From assembly GCA_016709305.1 (NCBI GenBank), contig JADJNA010000020.1, positions 1 through 64,000 of the forward strand: a DNA stretch of 64,000 nt, given 5' to 3'. This DNA comes from Candidatus Villigracilis saccharophilus (GTDB taxonomy: Bacteria; Chloroflexota; Anaerolineae; Anaerolineales; Villigracilaceae). Made by a program: the position numbers and the translations under genes. Positions 35,384 through 44,209 of this stretch are shown here, piece after piece; within the stretch, counting starts at the first letter, position 1; each line of letters begins with the position of its first letter. The notes beneath the pieces are model-generated. The model searched no databases. It was not told the DNA's origin and saw nothing but the letters and a program-made list of their open reading frames with translations.

Positions 35384-36373
35384 ATGCAGTTTATAGTCGC
35401 CTTAATTAAGAAAATGCCCATCGTTCCAATTGCTTTAGGCATTGGCGGATTAATGTTGGGTTTGCTGATCGGGTGGGTGATCGCGCCGGTGAATTTTGTG
35501 GACGCTACCCCGTCCTATCTGCGTGCAGACCTGCAGGAAGATTATTTGCGTATGGCAATCGACTCTTTCCGCCTCAACCAAAGCCCGGATCTGGCCGTTC
35601 AGCGATGGCAGAATCTTGGCTTGGGCGCTCCGGCTGCATTTAATGCTGTTCAGGCGAATCCCGGCAGTCAGGATCCAGCCGTGATCAATGCGTACTATGA
35701 AGTGATCACAGAAGTGCTTGCTCCCCAGGAAACTACCGATGATCCTTCCGCACCATCCACCACAAGGAATACGATTATTATTTTTGCAACTGTCCTGTTG
35801 CTGGGCGTGGCGATTGCAGCGGTCTTTTATCTATATAGATTTTTGTCCAAGCGCGGCAGCGGTGAAGTGACCCCTACCATGCAATCTGTTGAGATAAGCC
35901 GTAATGCGGAGAAAACTAATTTTGAACAAATGGGGCTTGCTCCGCCGATCACTCAAACCATGACCACATACGTGCTCGGTGATGATCTGTATGATGAATC
36001 ATTCAGTATTGATACACAGGCTGGCGAGTTCATGGGAGAGTACGGCGTAGGCGTCTCTGAATCGATTGGAGTCGGCGAGCCGAAGAAGGTCACTGCGCTT
36101 GAATTCTGGTTGTTCGATAAGAACGATATCAAAACCGCAACAAAGGTGTTGATGTCGCAGCACGCCTATAATGACCCTGCCATTCGCGCCCGCCTTGAGC
36201 CAAAGGGTGAATTGGTGGTAGTAGCGCCGCAAGTGCAGATTTTGTTGGAGACCGCCACCCTGCAATTGCTTGCAACCGTTGTTGATCTTGAATATGGACA
36301 CGGACCCTTGCCCGAGCAAAGCTACTTTGAACGGATCACATTGGAGCTGGCTGTCTGGCCGAGACAAGGGTAG
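35384..36373 (+). CDS. Bitopic or two-TM membrane protein of unknown function
   Basis: 329 residues. Helices lie at about 10-33 (PIVPIALGIGGLMLGLLIGW) and 127-148 (IIIFATVLLLGVAIAAVFYL). Residues 35-120 are a loop with helical character (LRADLQEDYLRMAIDSFRLN) and 150-329 form a cytosolic beta-rich region (TYVLGDDLYDESFSIDTQAG, KKVTALEFWLFDKNDIKTAT). Preceded by AAAGGAG and a TATAAT-type -10 near 35347. I associate it with Anaerolineae genomes but know no function. It converges with greA on a shared terminator. Confidence 0.7.
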   Translation: MQFIVALIKKMPIVPIALGIGGLMLGLLIGWVIAPVNFVDATPSYLRADLQEDYLRMAIDSFRLNQSPDLAVQRWQNLGLGAPAAFNAVQANPGSQDPAVINAYYEVITEVLAPQETTDDPSAPSTTRNTIIIFATVLLLGVAIAAVFYLYRFLSKRGSGEVTPTMQSVEISRNAEKTNFEQMGLAPPITQTMTTYVLGDDLYDESFSIDTQAGEFMGEYGVGVSESIGVGEPKKVTALEFWLFDKNDIKTATKVLMSQHAYNDPAIRARLEPKGELVVVAPQVQILLETATLQLLATVVDLEYGHGPLPEQSYFERITLELAVWPRQG

Positions 36374-36388
36374 TGGAAAAATGAAAAT

Positions 36389-36420
36389 AAAAGACCGCTT
36401 CAAATGAGAGGCGGTCTTTT
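36389..36420. terminator. Bidirectional terminator between the 35384 gene and greA
   Basis: AAAAGACCGC (36389-36398) and GCGGTCTTTT (36411-36420), perfect ten-base arms with flanking A and T runs serving both strands. Confidence 0.88.
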
Positions 36421-36443
36421 GTTATGCGGCTTTGATCGAAGCG

Positions 36444-36908
36444 TTATTCGATCTTCAAGATCTTGAACTTGATCATTCCGCCGGGCGTCTCAGCTTCTGC
36501 AATTTCACCAACTTTTTTGTCCATCAAAGCGCGTCCGATGGGAGATTCGTAGGAGATTCTGCCGCGGCGCGGATCCGCTTCGGTGGGACCGACCAGGTGA
36601 TAAGTCTCTGGCTCTTCGTTCCCTTCCTGGATGGTCACATGAGAGCCGATGAAGATCACACCGCTGCTCTGCTTTTGTGTAATGATGGTCGCATTGCGCA
36701 GGATCGCTTCGAGTTCCTGGATGCGTCCTTCGAGAAAACCCTGGTCTTCCTTGGCTTTGTGATAGTCTGCGTTTTCTGAAAGGTCGCCCATTTGAATGGC
36801 GGAGCGCAGACGTTGGGAAAGTTCTTCGCGTTTTGGCCCTTTTAATTCCTGCAATTCAGCCTGGAGTTTTTCTTCGCCTTCGGGGGTGAGATAGTTGGAT
36901 TGGTTCAT
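36444..36908 (-). CDS. greA: Transcription elongation factor GreA
   Basis: 154 residues. The N-terminal coiled coil includes LTPEGEEKLQAELQELKGPK and the tip motif MGDLSENADYHKAKEDQGFL, whose acidic pair reaches the RNA polymerase active site; the C-terminal FKBP-like part starts at about 80 (SGVIFIGSHVTIQEGNEEPE). It rescues backtracked polymerase by stimulating RNA cleavage. Length and sequence are standard. It is followed by a terminator and preceded by dgt on the same strand. Confidence 0.97.
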   Translation of the reverse strand: MNQSNYLTPEGEEKLQAELQELKGPKREELSQRLRSAIQMGDLSENADYHKAKEDQGFLEGRIQELEAILRNATIITQKQSSGVIFIGSHVTIQEGNEEPETYHLVGPTEADPRRGRISYESPIGRALMDKKVGEIAEAETPGGMIKFKILKIE

Positions 36909-36995
36909 GGTATTGAGTCCTCTTTTAGTGTTTTATGTTTCCGTCAGTAAATGGGGAAAGACTTTCGCTCCCCCTTTTTTTGAAAATAAAAAAAA

Positions 36996-38147
36996 TTACG
37001 GTTTTTCAAAGGGGTTGAACAGTTTTTGATGTTCTTCAATGGCATAACGGTCAGTCATGCCTGCAATATAGTCACAGATCGTACGTTCAAGTCCGCGCTT
37101 TTCGATAAAGAACTGAACGTGATCTGGCAGCATGGCGGGCTCGGCGCGATAGGCGTGGAACAGGTCTGAAATGATGCGCTCTGCTTTGACCTGCATCCTG
37201 ACCACGCGATAATGTCGGTATAGTTTTTTATAGAGCAGGTCTTTTAGCTCGCGATTGCGGCGCTGCATCTCTTCACTGTAGCCGATGATATTGTGCTTCA
37301 GTTTTTGAACATCAAATGCAGTAATGACCTTACTATCCTTGATGCGCGTCTCTGTGGCTTGTAACATATCTGTGACCATCAAGCCGACCAGGTGGCGGAT
37401 CATACGGTGGCGTTCCATGTCATTAAGGATTGATCCATGCCAGTTGTATGTCTCGCGCAATATCTCCCATAGGGAAATGCCTTCGAGTAATGGCGGGTTG
37501 ATCATTCCTGAACGCAAGCCATCGTCAAGATCATGCGTGGTGTAGGCGAGTTCATCGGCTACGTTGGCGATCTGTGTTTCGAGATTCCCTCGCAATTCGG
37601 GGCTGTAATCACGCGCATCGGATATGTCGTATTCTGATTCGTGCTTAACCATTCCTTCGCGAACTTCCCAAGTGAGATTTAGGCCAGGGAATTCCGGGTA
37701 ACGCTGTTCGAGTTCGGTCACGATGCGCAGGGATTGTTTGTTATGGTCGAAGCCGCCATAGTCTTTCATCAACCTGGCCAGGGCGATCTCGCCGGAATGT
37801 CCGAAAGGCGAGTGCCCCAGATCGTGTGCCAGGCAAATGGTCTCGACCAGGTCCTCGTTTGCGCCCAAGGCGCGCGCCAATGTCCGGCCGATCTGGGCAA
37901 CTTCCAGTGTGTGGGTGAGGCGGGTACGGAAGTAATCGCCTTCAAAATTGATGAAGACCTGAGTCTTGTATTCCAATCTGCGAAAGGCAGTGGTGTGCAG
38001 GATGCGGTCACGGTCGCGCTGAAAGGAGGTGCGGTAATCTGGTTCGCTGTCCAGATAGGCGCGGCCTTTTGAGTCTTTGCTTCGCAATCCGTAGGAGGCT
38101 AGACTTTTATCTTCGACTTCTTCGAGTTGTTGGCGATTAAAGAACAT
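36996..38147 (-). CDS. dgt: Deoxyguanosinetriphosphate triphosphohydrolase-like protein (HD superfamily)
   Basis: 383 residues. The metal-binding HD motif is in CLAHDLGHSPFGHSGEIALA near residue 110, with an upstream His in FRTRLTHTLEVAQIGR and a downstream Asp in NVADELAYTTHDLDDG. The N-terminus FQRDRDRILHTTAFRRLEYK is the usual dGTPase family opening. It hydrolyses dNTPs to nucleosides and triphosphate; relatives of this length often prefer several dNTPs. The start at 38147 has no strong RBS, and a repeat hairpin lies just upstream. Confidence 0.9.
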   Translation of the reverse strand: MFFNRQQLEEVEDKSLASYGLRSKDSKGRAYLDSEPDYRTSFQRDRDRILHTTAFRRLEYKTQVFINFEGDYFRTRLTHTLEVAQIGRTLARALGANEDLVETICLAHDLGHSPFGHSGEIALARLMKDYGGFDHNKQSLRIVTELEQRYPEFPGLNLTWEVREGMVKHESEYDISDARDYSPELRGNLETQIANVADELAYTTHDLDDGLRSGMINPPLLEGISLWEILRETYNWHGSILNDMERHRMIRHLVGLMVTDMLQATETRIKDSKVITAFDVQKLKHNIIGYSEEMQRRNRELKDLLYKKLYRHYRVVRMQVKAERIISDLFHAYRAEPAMLPDHVQFFIEKRGLERTICDYIAGMTDRYAIEEHQKLFNPFEKP

Positions 38148-38167
38148 AGCTGCCTTGTAGACAAAAT

Positions 38168-38211
38168 TGTCATTGCGCCCTTTGAAAATTCTCAGGTTCT
38201 ACGCAATGACA
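38168..38211. repeat. TGTCATTGCG inverted repeat between tRNA-Leu and dgt
   Basis: TGTCATTGCG (38168-38177) and CGCAATGACA (38202-38211) with a T-run on each side (TTTTTTG on the plus strand, ATTTTG on the minus strand). It can serve as a terminator after the tRNA; similar to the element at 20770-20884. Confidence 0.6.
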
Positions 38212-38220
38212 TATTTTTTG

Positions 38221-38304
38221 TGGGGCGAGAGGGGGTCGAACCCTCACAGTATCACTACCGACGGATTTTAAGTCCGTTGCGTCTGCCGATTCCGCCATCG
38301 CCCC
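38221..38304 (-). tRNA. tRNA-Leu (UAA)
   Basis: 84 bases, acceptor GGGGCGA paired with TCGCCCC plus discriminator A. The anticodon stem ACGGA/TCCGT encloses CTTAAAA with anticodon TAA (38268-38270). The long variable arm (GGTAGTGATACTG) fits class II leucine tRNA, and the T-arm is GAGGGTTCGACCCCCTC. No CCA is encoded after the discriminator base. Confidence 0.97.
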
Positions 38305-38347
38305 AGCAGGTTCAATTCTACTATAATTTTTAAATTTATTCTGGTCA

Positions 38348-39079
38348 TTAAGAATATTGTTTCAGCCACCAAGCTTTTCCGGGAAGTTTGCTTTCAGCTA
38401 TTTGTTTGAGTAATTCCGCTGTGTTAAAGTAAATACGGCGGAGATCCACGTCAAGGGTATTTCCATTCTCGCTTATGATCGTATATTCAGCCCATGGCAG
38501 CAGACTTGGAATGATACCGGGAGTGTACGCGAATTTGAATGCATTTCCAACGCTCCCTGAGTTGAGGATTAGTTTTTCTCCATACCGACGGTACATCTGG
38601 ATGTGGGAGTGTCCGCCTATAAAGACCGTGGCATCCTGTCCTTCAAAGTATTTATCCAGAAGTTCGGGGTTTGTAGTTGCCTGAATAATGTCGACCGGCG
38701 ACAGTGGTGATCCGTGAAAGAAAAGCACTTTTACACTATTCGGCAGCGTCAGCTCATAAGTGGATTTGAAACCGTCGATCCAATCCAAGTCTTCTTCTGT
38801 CAGGCGCTCTCTGCACCAATACAGGTCAGGGAGAAGGTACTCTGTGATCTCGAATTTCGCGGCCAGCTCCGGGTGAACGACCGCCGCATCATGATTCCCT
38901 TTAATGGTAACGCAGTGCAGATCTCGTAAAGTATTGATTACTTCTTTGGGGTGCGGTCCAAGTGTTACAGTGTCGCCGAGGCAGATGATATCGTCAACAT
39001 TTAAAGACTTAATATCTTCAAGGACCGCCTGGAATGCAGTGAGGTTGCCATGAATATCCGAAATAATTGCAATGCGCAT
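38348..39079 (-). CDS. Metallophosphoesterase (calcineurin-like) family protein
   Basis: 243 residues with the full set of metal motifs: ISDIHGNLTAF (residues 5-15), CLGDTVTLGPHP near residue 35, KGNHDAAVVHPE near residue 60, and the late FFHGSP plus GGHSHIQMYRRYG. This is the YfcE/MJ0936-like branch, cytosolic phosphodiesterases or phosphatases. The substrate cannot be assigned. Start at 39079 with AAAAAGG upstream, single gene between tRNA-Leu and a 328-base intergenic region. Confidence 0.9.
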   Translation of the reverse strand: MRIAIISDIHGNLTAFQAVLEDIKSLNVDDIICLGDTVTLGPHPKEVINTLRDLHCVTIKGNHDAAVVHPELAAKFEITEYLLPDLYWCRERLTEEDLDWIDGFKSTYELTLPNSVKVLFFHGSPLSPVDIIQATTNPELLDKYFEGQDATVFIGGHSHIQMYRRYGEKLILNSGSVGNAFKFAYTPGIIPSLLPWAEYTIISENGNTLDVDLRRIYFNTAELLKQIAESKLPGKAWWLKQYS

Positions 39080-39407
39080 GTTTTAACCTTTTTGAAAAGT
39101 GAAGCCTCAAAGCCTCTTGGATATTTTTGCCTTGCTGTTTACAAGGGAGTATATCCATGATTTTATGGGATTTTTTTGAGGTACACCAATTGTACACGAA
39201 TGTATTAATGTTATTCGCAAAACTAACATTAATGAAACTTTTGGGTGATAGTTGATTTAATGCCTTTGCCTTTGGCACAGATTGCGGAGCGGTCTGATTG
39301 GGGGATTATTTGCTCATGAGCTTTCAATTTTGTTTGTTATACCCATAACTTTTTGTTTTTACCTGCGACTATTAGGATGAAACATATCTTATCCTAAGAG
39401 GTGAAAA
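39080..39407. other. Intergenic region with two inverted repeats
   Basis: No gene. GTACA/TGTAC arms (39181-39195) and ATTAATGTTA/TAACATTAAT (39204-39213 and 39224-39233, ten-base spacer) lie next to each other and look like operator-type sites. They lie between the phosphoesterase (starting at 39079, minus) and the lipoprotein (39408, plus) and could serve either divergent gene. Roles are inferred. Confidence 0.45.
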
Positions 39408-40085
39408 ATGAAAAAAGTTACTCGTTATGGACTAATTGTTTTTGTTCTTGCAAGCATGTTGTTGGGAGCGTGCGCGGCTGCGCCAGTAACTGGCGCCAGC
39501 AAGGTCGAGTCTGCATCCGTTGCTTTTACTGGTACGATAGATGGCATCAGTGGAAGTCAATGGATTGTGAATGGACAGTCGATCACAGTTGAACCTTCGG
39601 TTATTAGGGATGGCCCGTTTAGCGTTGGTGATCTGGTCAAAGTCGAAGTAGATGTCAACCAGGATGGATCGATCACCGTAACCCGCGTTGAAACGCCATC
39701 TTCAGCCGATCTGTCTGATCTGCCTTCGCTGGGTGATGATAATTCCAATGGAAATACAAATGATGATAGTGCTAATGTCAATTCCAATGCGAATACCAAC
39801 GATGATAATTCCAATGCCAGCAACTCGAATGATGACAATTCCAATGTCAGCAACTCAAATGATGACAATTCCAATGTCAGCAACTCGAACGATGACAATT
39901 CCAATGTCGGCAACTCGAACGATGACAATTCCAATGCCAGCAACTCGAACGACGCCAACTCCAATGATGATAACTCGAATGCTGGCGGCTCGGACGATGA
40001 CAATTCGAATGACGACAACTCCAACGGCGCTGATAATGATAATAGCGGTGGCGGGAACGACAACGGCGGTAATACCAACGGCTAA
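39408..40085 (+). CDS. DUF5666-like lipoprotein with Asn/Asp/Ser repeat tail
   Basis: 225 residues. Signal peptide with lipobox LLGAC (Cys at residue 22), a compact domain at about 42-100 (FTGTIDGISGSQWIVNGQSI, then VKVEVDVNQDGSITVTRVE) matching the DUF5666 beta fold, and a tail of about 120 residues consisting of NDDNSNVSNS-type units. The tail is almost free of hydrophobic residues, probably unfolded and surface exposed; Asp clusters could bind Ca2+. Start backed by AAGAGG. It is followed by the GT-C protein 91 bases later. Confidence 0.85.
   Translation: MKKVTRYGLIVFVLASMLLGACAAAPVTGASKVESASVAFTGTIDGISGSQWIVNGQSITVEPSVIRDGPFSVGDLVKVEVDVNQDGSITVTRVETPSSADLSDLPSLGDDNSNGNTNDDSANVNSNANTNDDNSNASNSNDDNSNVSNSNDDNSNVSNSNDDNSNVGNSNDDNSNASNSNDANSNDDNSNAGGSDDDNSNDDNSNGADNDNSGGGNDNGGNTNG
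39801..39950 (+). repeat. Five tandem 30-bp units in the lipoprotein tail
   Basis: Five near-identical 30-base units starting at 39801, 39831, 39861, 39891 and 39921 (GATGACAATTCCAATGTCAG and so on), differing by one to four bases, each encoding a ten-residue NDDNSN-x-SNS unit. More diverged copies follow. Such arrays change length easily. Confidence 0.9.
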
Positions 40086-40176
40086 GCTTTATTGTTACGC
40101 TGGTTAGCAACAAACAGCTCGTCTGGAGGATAACAAAATTCCAGGCGAGCTGATCTTTACCTAGAAGGAAGCCCTA

Positions 40177-41697
40177 ATGCAAAAACGCACCCTCGCAAAT
40201 TTTTCGCCCTTGATATTATTCCTTGTGTTCTTTGTTGGAATGGCTGTAATTCAATTTGCGTCACCAGACATGCCTGATAACGACGGCTTTTATCATATTA
40301 AGCTCGCCTATTTGATGCGTACAGAGGGGTTAAAGCCCGATTTCCCTTATCTGCCATTGAGCATCCTGAATCCGGAAGAATTTTATGACCATCATTTTCT
40401 TTTTCATGTCGCATTGATTCCCTTTACATTTGGAGATTTGAGGATTGGAGCCAAATGGGCGGCTGTCATTTTCTCTGCGCTGGCCTTTTTGGCGATCTGG
40501 TATTTATTCCACCGGCAGCGTGTTCCATTTTCCTGGCTGTGGGCGCTTGCTTTGCTCGGAATATCCGATGCGTTTCTCTACCGCATGAGCATCACCCGCG
40601 CGCAATCCCTCTCGCTTGGCGTGCTTGCGCTCGGGTTTCTGTGGCTATTGGAAGGCAGATATTGGCGGCTTGCCATGCTCTCATTTATATATGTTTGGCT
40701 GTATGACGCATTTCCTTTGTTGATCGCCCTTGGTGTTTTGCATTTGGTTGCCGTTGCTTTGATTGAACACCGTCTTGAAACCAGACCTTTGATTTTTATT
40801 GGCGCCGGTATTCTTCTTGGAATGTTGATCAATCCGTATTTCCCTGTGAATATTTCCTTTTCCATTCAGCACATGCTGCCGAAACTGACCGATGCAACCT
40901 CGGTAAGGGTGGGCAATGAATGGTATCCCTATGACACGGGACAACTGCTTGATAATTCCCTGCCATCTCTCATTGCTTTTGCGAGCGGTATATTGGCATT
41001 GGGAATCGCTGGTCGGAAAATGGATGTCCGCACTGCGATGGGACTGCTTGCAGCGCTTCTGTTTGGATTGATGCTTTTTCAAGCACGCCGTTTTGTAGAA
41101 TATTTCCCGCCATTTGCTTTGATCTTTGCTGTGTTTGCTTGGGCGCCTTTACTTATTGACCTAAAACCAGTCGATCTGCCTCAGGATGAAACTGATTCTC
41201 TCCGAGGTCCATCTCCGTATCTGCTGGATCTGCGTTCCATCCTGCCTGCGGTGGTGATCCTTGTCTTTGTTTTTGCGGGCGCGTTTATGTCCATTCCAGC
41301 CGCTCAGGAAAGCATTCGAAATTCCAAGGACTATGAACTATATGCTGGAGCTTCAGAATGGCTTGTGCAAAATACCCCAGCCGGCTCACGCGTCTTCCAG
41401 ACCGATTGGGATGATTTCCCGCGCCTGTTTTACTACAATACCCATAACACTTACCTGGCCGGTCTTGATCCGACTTACATGCAATTATATGACTCGGCTC
41501 TCTACGACCTGTGGGTGGATATTACCCACGGTGATGTGGAAGGATCATCGAAAATTGTTGCCTCAGATTTCGGCGCGGGCTATGTACACACAGACTTAAA
41601 TCATGAAGATTTTCTAGATCAGGCTGCGCAAGACTCTGGCTATAAGGAAGTCTATCGTGATGACCAGGCCGTGATCTTTGAAGTGATAACCCCGTAA
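40177..41697 (+). CDS. GT-C fold membrane glycosyltransferase-like protein
   Basis: 506 residues with about ten to twelve hydrophobic helices. MPDNDGFYHIKLAYLMRTEG in the first periplasmic loop contains an Asp-x-Asp-type acidic motif like that of STT3/PMT-type GT-C enzymes, which use lipid-linked sugars. The last 110 residues (YAGASEWLVQNTPAGSRVFQ, TDWDDFPRLFYYN) form a soluble domain exterior to the membrane. Likely a polyprenol-phosphate-sugar-dependent transferase acting on surface glycan or protein; acceptor unknown. Similar Chloroflexota proteins are usually annotated as hypothetical. Confidence 0.75.
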   Translation: MQKRTLANFSPLILFLVFFVGMAVIQFASPDMPDNDGFYHIKLAYLMRTEGLKPDFPYLPLSILNPEEFYDHHFLFHVALIPFTFGDLRIGAKWAAVIFSALAFLAIWYLFHRQRVPFSWLWALALLGISDAFLYRMSITRAQSLSLGVLALGFLWLLEGRYWRLAMLSFIYVWLYDAFPLLIALGVLHLVAVALIEHRLETRPLIFIGAGILLGMLINPYFPVNISFSIQHMLPKLTDATSVRVGNEWYPYDTGQLLDNSLPSLIAFASGILALGIAGRKMDVRTAMGLLAALLFGLMLFQARRFVEYFPPFALIFAVFAWAPLLIDLKPVDLPQDETDSLRGPSPYLLDLRSILPAVVILVFVFAGAFMSIPAAQESIRNSKDYELYAGASEWLVQNTPAGSRVFQTDWDDFPRLFYYNTHNTYLAGLDPTYMQLYDSALYDLWVDITHGDVEGSSKIVASDFGAGYVHTDLNHEDFLDQAAQDSGYKEVYRDDQAVIFEVITP

Positions 41698-41731
41698 CAA
41701 ATTTCTAGTAAGTTTTTCATGATGGTGAACA

Positions 41732-41765
41732 AAAAAATGATGACGGATTATTGTCATCATTTTTT
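41732..41765. terminator. Bidirectional terminator after the GT-C gene
   Basis: AAAAAATGATGAC / GTCATCATTTTTT, 13-base perfect arms around GGATTATT, with A/T flanks working for both the GT-C gene and the converging 41770-42225 gene. Confidence 0.88.
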
Positions 41766-41769
41766 CCGC

Positions 41770-42225
41770 TTAAGATCTGTTGATCTTGATCTCAAGGGTA
41801 TTTAATATTACTTCGAGCTTGTCTCCATACCTGACTCCTTGAATTTCATTGGCGATCACCTCAATCAATGAAGGATTTTGAAAGTGCGTCTTCTTCGTTT
41901 CGGGGTGCGGAAAATAAACCCAGCCTTCGTATTCTGTTCCCTCAAAAATAACTTTACAGCGTGAGAAAGAAAATGTTTCGGGCGGATGCAGATCGGTCCA
42001 CTCGACCAGCGGAAATGTAAGCTCAGGTTTGGTTACTTCGAATTCCAACGGCGCAATCGAAATGTTCAGAGTTCCATTAAAGTAAGGCGACAGGTCAAGA
42101 CCGAGTTCTTTGAAGTAAGGCTTTTGCTTTTCAAGTGAACTGTAGGGATATGCTTTGGAGGGCCGCGAAGCGACTTGATGTCCCTGCATAAGGATGCCTG
42201 TGATTTGAGTACATGAAGTGCTCAT
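41770..42225 (-). CDS. Hypothetical protein with a riboflavin-kinase-like sequence pattern
   Basis: 151 residues from the ATG at 42225 (MSTSCTQITGILMQGHQVAS). It shows LDLSPYFNGTLNISIAPLEF and the later FSRCKVIFEGTEYEGWVYFP. The pattern of GHxVAS followed by a GTLN strand recalls the barrel of riboflavin kinases (GxxVxSG and GTLN), but key residues differ and I do not claim that activity. The start avoids an overlap with the haemolysin-III gene. It is translated just after that gene. Confidence 0.6.
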   Translation of the reverse strand: MSTSCTQITGILMQGHQVASRPSKAYPYSSLEKQKPYFKELGLDLSPYFNGTLNISIAPLEFEVTKPELTFPLVEWTDLHPPETFSFSRCKVIFEGTEYEGWVYFPHPETKKTHFQNPSLIEVIANEIQGVRYGDKLEVILNTLEIKINRS

Positions 42226-42235
42226 ATCAGATATT

Positions 42236-42934
42236 TCATTTTGTTGGATACGGCAGGACATAAAACAACATCACTAAAAACATGAACGTGTTGCCCGCCA
42301 GGACGCAGACATGCCAGATCTCATGGTTTCCAAAATATGGCGGGAATGGGTTTGGTTTCCCGTTCGCAAAGATCAATGCGCCGACGGTGTAGAACAGTCC
42401 ACCCGCAATGAGCAGGGACATGGCTCCCATGCCTAGTTCTGAATAGATGGGACCGATCAGAAAGACGATGATCCAGCCCATGAGCAAGAAGCTGATGTTG
42501 GACATCAAGACAGAAATTTTTGTGAAGAAAATGGATTTGAGAGTGATAAAGAAAACTGCCAGACTCCAAATGATCCCGAACAGCACCCAGCCAGTTGCTC
42601 CGCTGAAAATGGTCAGGCAGAAGGGAGTGTACGTCCCCGCGATCAGGATGTAGATGGCGTTATGGTCGAGAATACCGAAGACCCGCAGGTATTTGCCGAA
42701 GAGTAAAAAGAAATGTAAAAGGCAGCTGAATAGAAAGGACAGGAACAGGCTTGTCCCATAGATTGCGAAGCCGATGATGTGCGCAGGCTTGTTGGCAATT
42801 GCCGCCAATGTAACCAGAACCGCCAGTGCTGAAATGGAGAGGATCGCCCCAACCAAATGGCTGATGGAATTGAAATATTCGTTGCTGTCCGGTGCGGAGA
42901 TCAATGGGTCAAGAGATGGTTTTTGGAGTGACAT
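42236..42934 (-). CDS. Haemolysin III / PAQR-family membrane protein
   Basis: 232 residues with seven helices. NSISHLVGAILSISALAVL in helix 1 and LLHFFLLFGKYLRVFGILDHNAIYIL in helix 3, together with the late FGNHEIWHVCVLAGNTFMFL, supply the Ser, His and Asp residues (SxxxH, DH, HxxxH) that bind zinc in the PAQR fold. Bacterial members are inner-membrane proteins of uncertain function, possibly lipid hydrolases. Length and motifs are standard. Confidence 0.9.
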   Translation of the reverse strand: MSLQKPSLDPLISAPDSNEYFNSISHLVGAILSISALAVLVTLAAIANKPAHIIGFAIYGTSLFLSFLFSCLLHFFLLFGKYLRVFGILDHNAIYILIAGTYTPFCLTIFSGATGWVLFGIIWSLAVFFITLKSIFFTKISVLMSNISFLLMGWIIVFLIGPIYSELGMGAMSLLIAGGLFYTVGALIFANGKPNPFPPYFGNHEIWHVCVLAGNTFMFLVMLFYVLPYPTK

Positions 42935-43016
42935 GAGCGCGAGTATATCTTATCCTTTGCTGGATAATCGCCTTTCTTGACATGGATTCGCCGAAACAGT
43001 AACCTTCCAAAGGTTT

Positions 43017-43286
43017 TTATTTCGCTAGGTGACCACCCGCCTCTGCCTGGTCGAGGACGGCCAGAATGGTGCGGGCCAATTCGCGCGCGGCAGATTCGCT
43101 CAACTCCACAGCCACGCGCGCAGATGGTCCCTGCGCCTCATTTACAAAATCAATATTTAGGGCGTGTTCGTATGGGGCATTGAATGGATGGTCATAGGAC
43201 ACATTTGCTTGTTCCAAGGTGAACCAGCCGCTCTTGCCTTTTCCACTGCCATTTATTTTAACTTTTTCAACGATCATTGTGCACAT
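43017..43286 (-). CDS. Small conserved protein (DUF6295-like)
   Basis: 89 residues beginning MCTMIVEKVKINGSGKGKSG, then FTLEQANVSYDHPFNAPYEH and ALNIDFVNEAQGPSARVAVE. This fits a short conserved family named, as far as I recall, DUF6295. No membrane segment. It is nine bases after the dienelactone-hydrolase gene, so they share a transcript. Function unknown. Confidence 0.7.
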   Translation of the reverse strand: MCTMIVEKVKINGSGKGKSGWFTLEQANVSYDHPFNAPYEHALNIDFVNEAQGPSARVAVELSESAARELARTILAVLDQAEAGGHLAK

Positions 43287-43295
43287 GCAGTGCTC

Positions 43296-44051
43296 CTATG
43301 CCAGATACTTTTCAAGAAAGGCAAAAACTTTTTGCCAGCCGTCCACGGCTTGCGCCTGGCGGTAATTCGGGCGGTCATAATAGAAAAATCCATGACCTGC
43401 ATTTGGGTACATGTGGAATTCGTAATTCTTTTCATATTTCTTGAGTTCTTCTTCGTGCAGTCTGACCTGTTCAGGAGTCGGGCTGGAATCTTCTTCGCCA
43501 AATAATCCCAAAATGGGGCAGGGCAGCTGACGGGTATAGTCCAGCGGCGGGACCGGGAATTTATCGGTTAGTTGATCGGGAGTCATCACCACACGGCCGC
43601 CCCAGCAGTCCACCACAGCATCAAATCCAGGGATGCGGCAGGCGGTGAGATAGGCGTGCCGTCCGCCGGAGCATGTTCCGAAAATGCCGACTTTTCCATT
43701 GACATCAGACTGTGCACGCAAATGTTTCATTGCCCCTGCGAGATCACCGACAGCCTGATTGTCTGATACGCCGCCATCTGCGCGGACCTTTGCGGCGACA
43801 TCTTCAGGGGTTCCGTGCCCCGAGCGGAAATAAAGATTTGGAGAGATGGTCACGTAGCCATGATGCGCAAATTTAAATGTCGCTTCGCGATACCATTGAT
43901 CCCAGCCGGGCATGTGATGCGCCAGCACCATCGCGGGGAAGGGTCCTTTTCCCAACGGGCGCGCCATATAAGCGTTGATCGAATTGCCATTCGCACCTGT
44001 CATCGTGACGGTTTCGGCCAAAACGCCTTCGTACATATCGGTTGTGTACAT
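43296..44051 (-). CDS. Dienelactone hydrolase family protein
   Basis: 251 residues. The nucleophile Cys lies in IFGTCSGGRHAYLTAC near residue 125; the acid is the Asp in FGEEDSSPTPEQ near residue 187, and the His is in MYPNAGHGFFYYDRPNYR near residue 219. Start MYTTDMYEGVLAETVTMTGA. Dienelactone hydrolase opens the lactone ring in catechol breakdown, but the family is broad and no aromatic pathway genes are nearby. Cytosolic, no signal peptide. Confidence 0.9.
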   Translation of the reverse strand: MYTTDMYEGVLAETVTMTGANGNSINAYMARPLGKGPFPAMVLAHHMPGWDQWYREATFKFAHHGYVTISPNLYFRSGHGTPEDVAAKVRADGGVSDNQAVGDLAGAMKHLRAQSDVNGKVGIFGTCSGGRHAYLTACRIPGFDAVVDCWGGRVVMTPDQLTDKFPVPPLDYTRQLPCPILGLFGEEDSSPTPEQVRLHEEELKKYEKNYEFHMYPNAGHGFFYYDRPNYRQAQAVDGWQKVFAFLEKYLA

Positions 44052-44209
44052 GTAAATTCTCCTTGATTACTAGGCTTTCCTTATTATATTCAATCCCTCA
44101 ATGAAATCCCATGATTTGGTATGTAAAACATCAACCAGAATACTGCTGCATGCGAAGAGCAGCTTCTGATTGATCTGGGATTGCCTATACTATTTTCAGA
44201 CGGGAACTA

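Noticed and set aside
39801..39950. CRISPR-like array
   Set aside because: Units are contiguous without spacers, in phase with codons, and lie inside a lipoprotein gene.
39557..40078. Minus-strand open frame rich in Leu, Ser, Glu and Phe opposite the lipoprotein
   Set aside because: Mirror of the 30-bp repeats; low complexity, no RBS; the plus strand has a lipobox and DUF5666-like domain.
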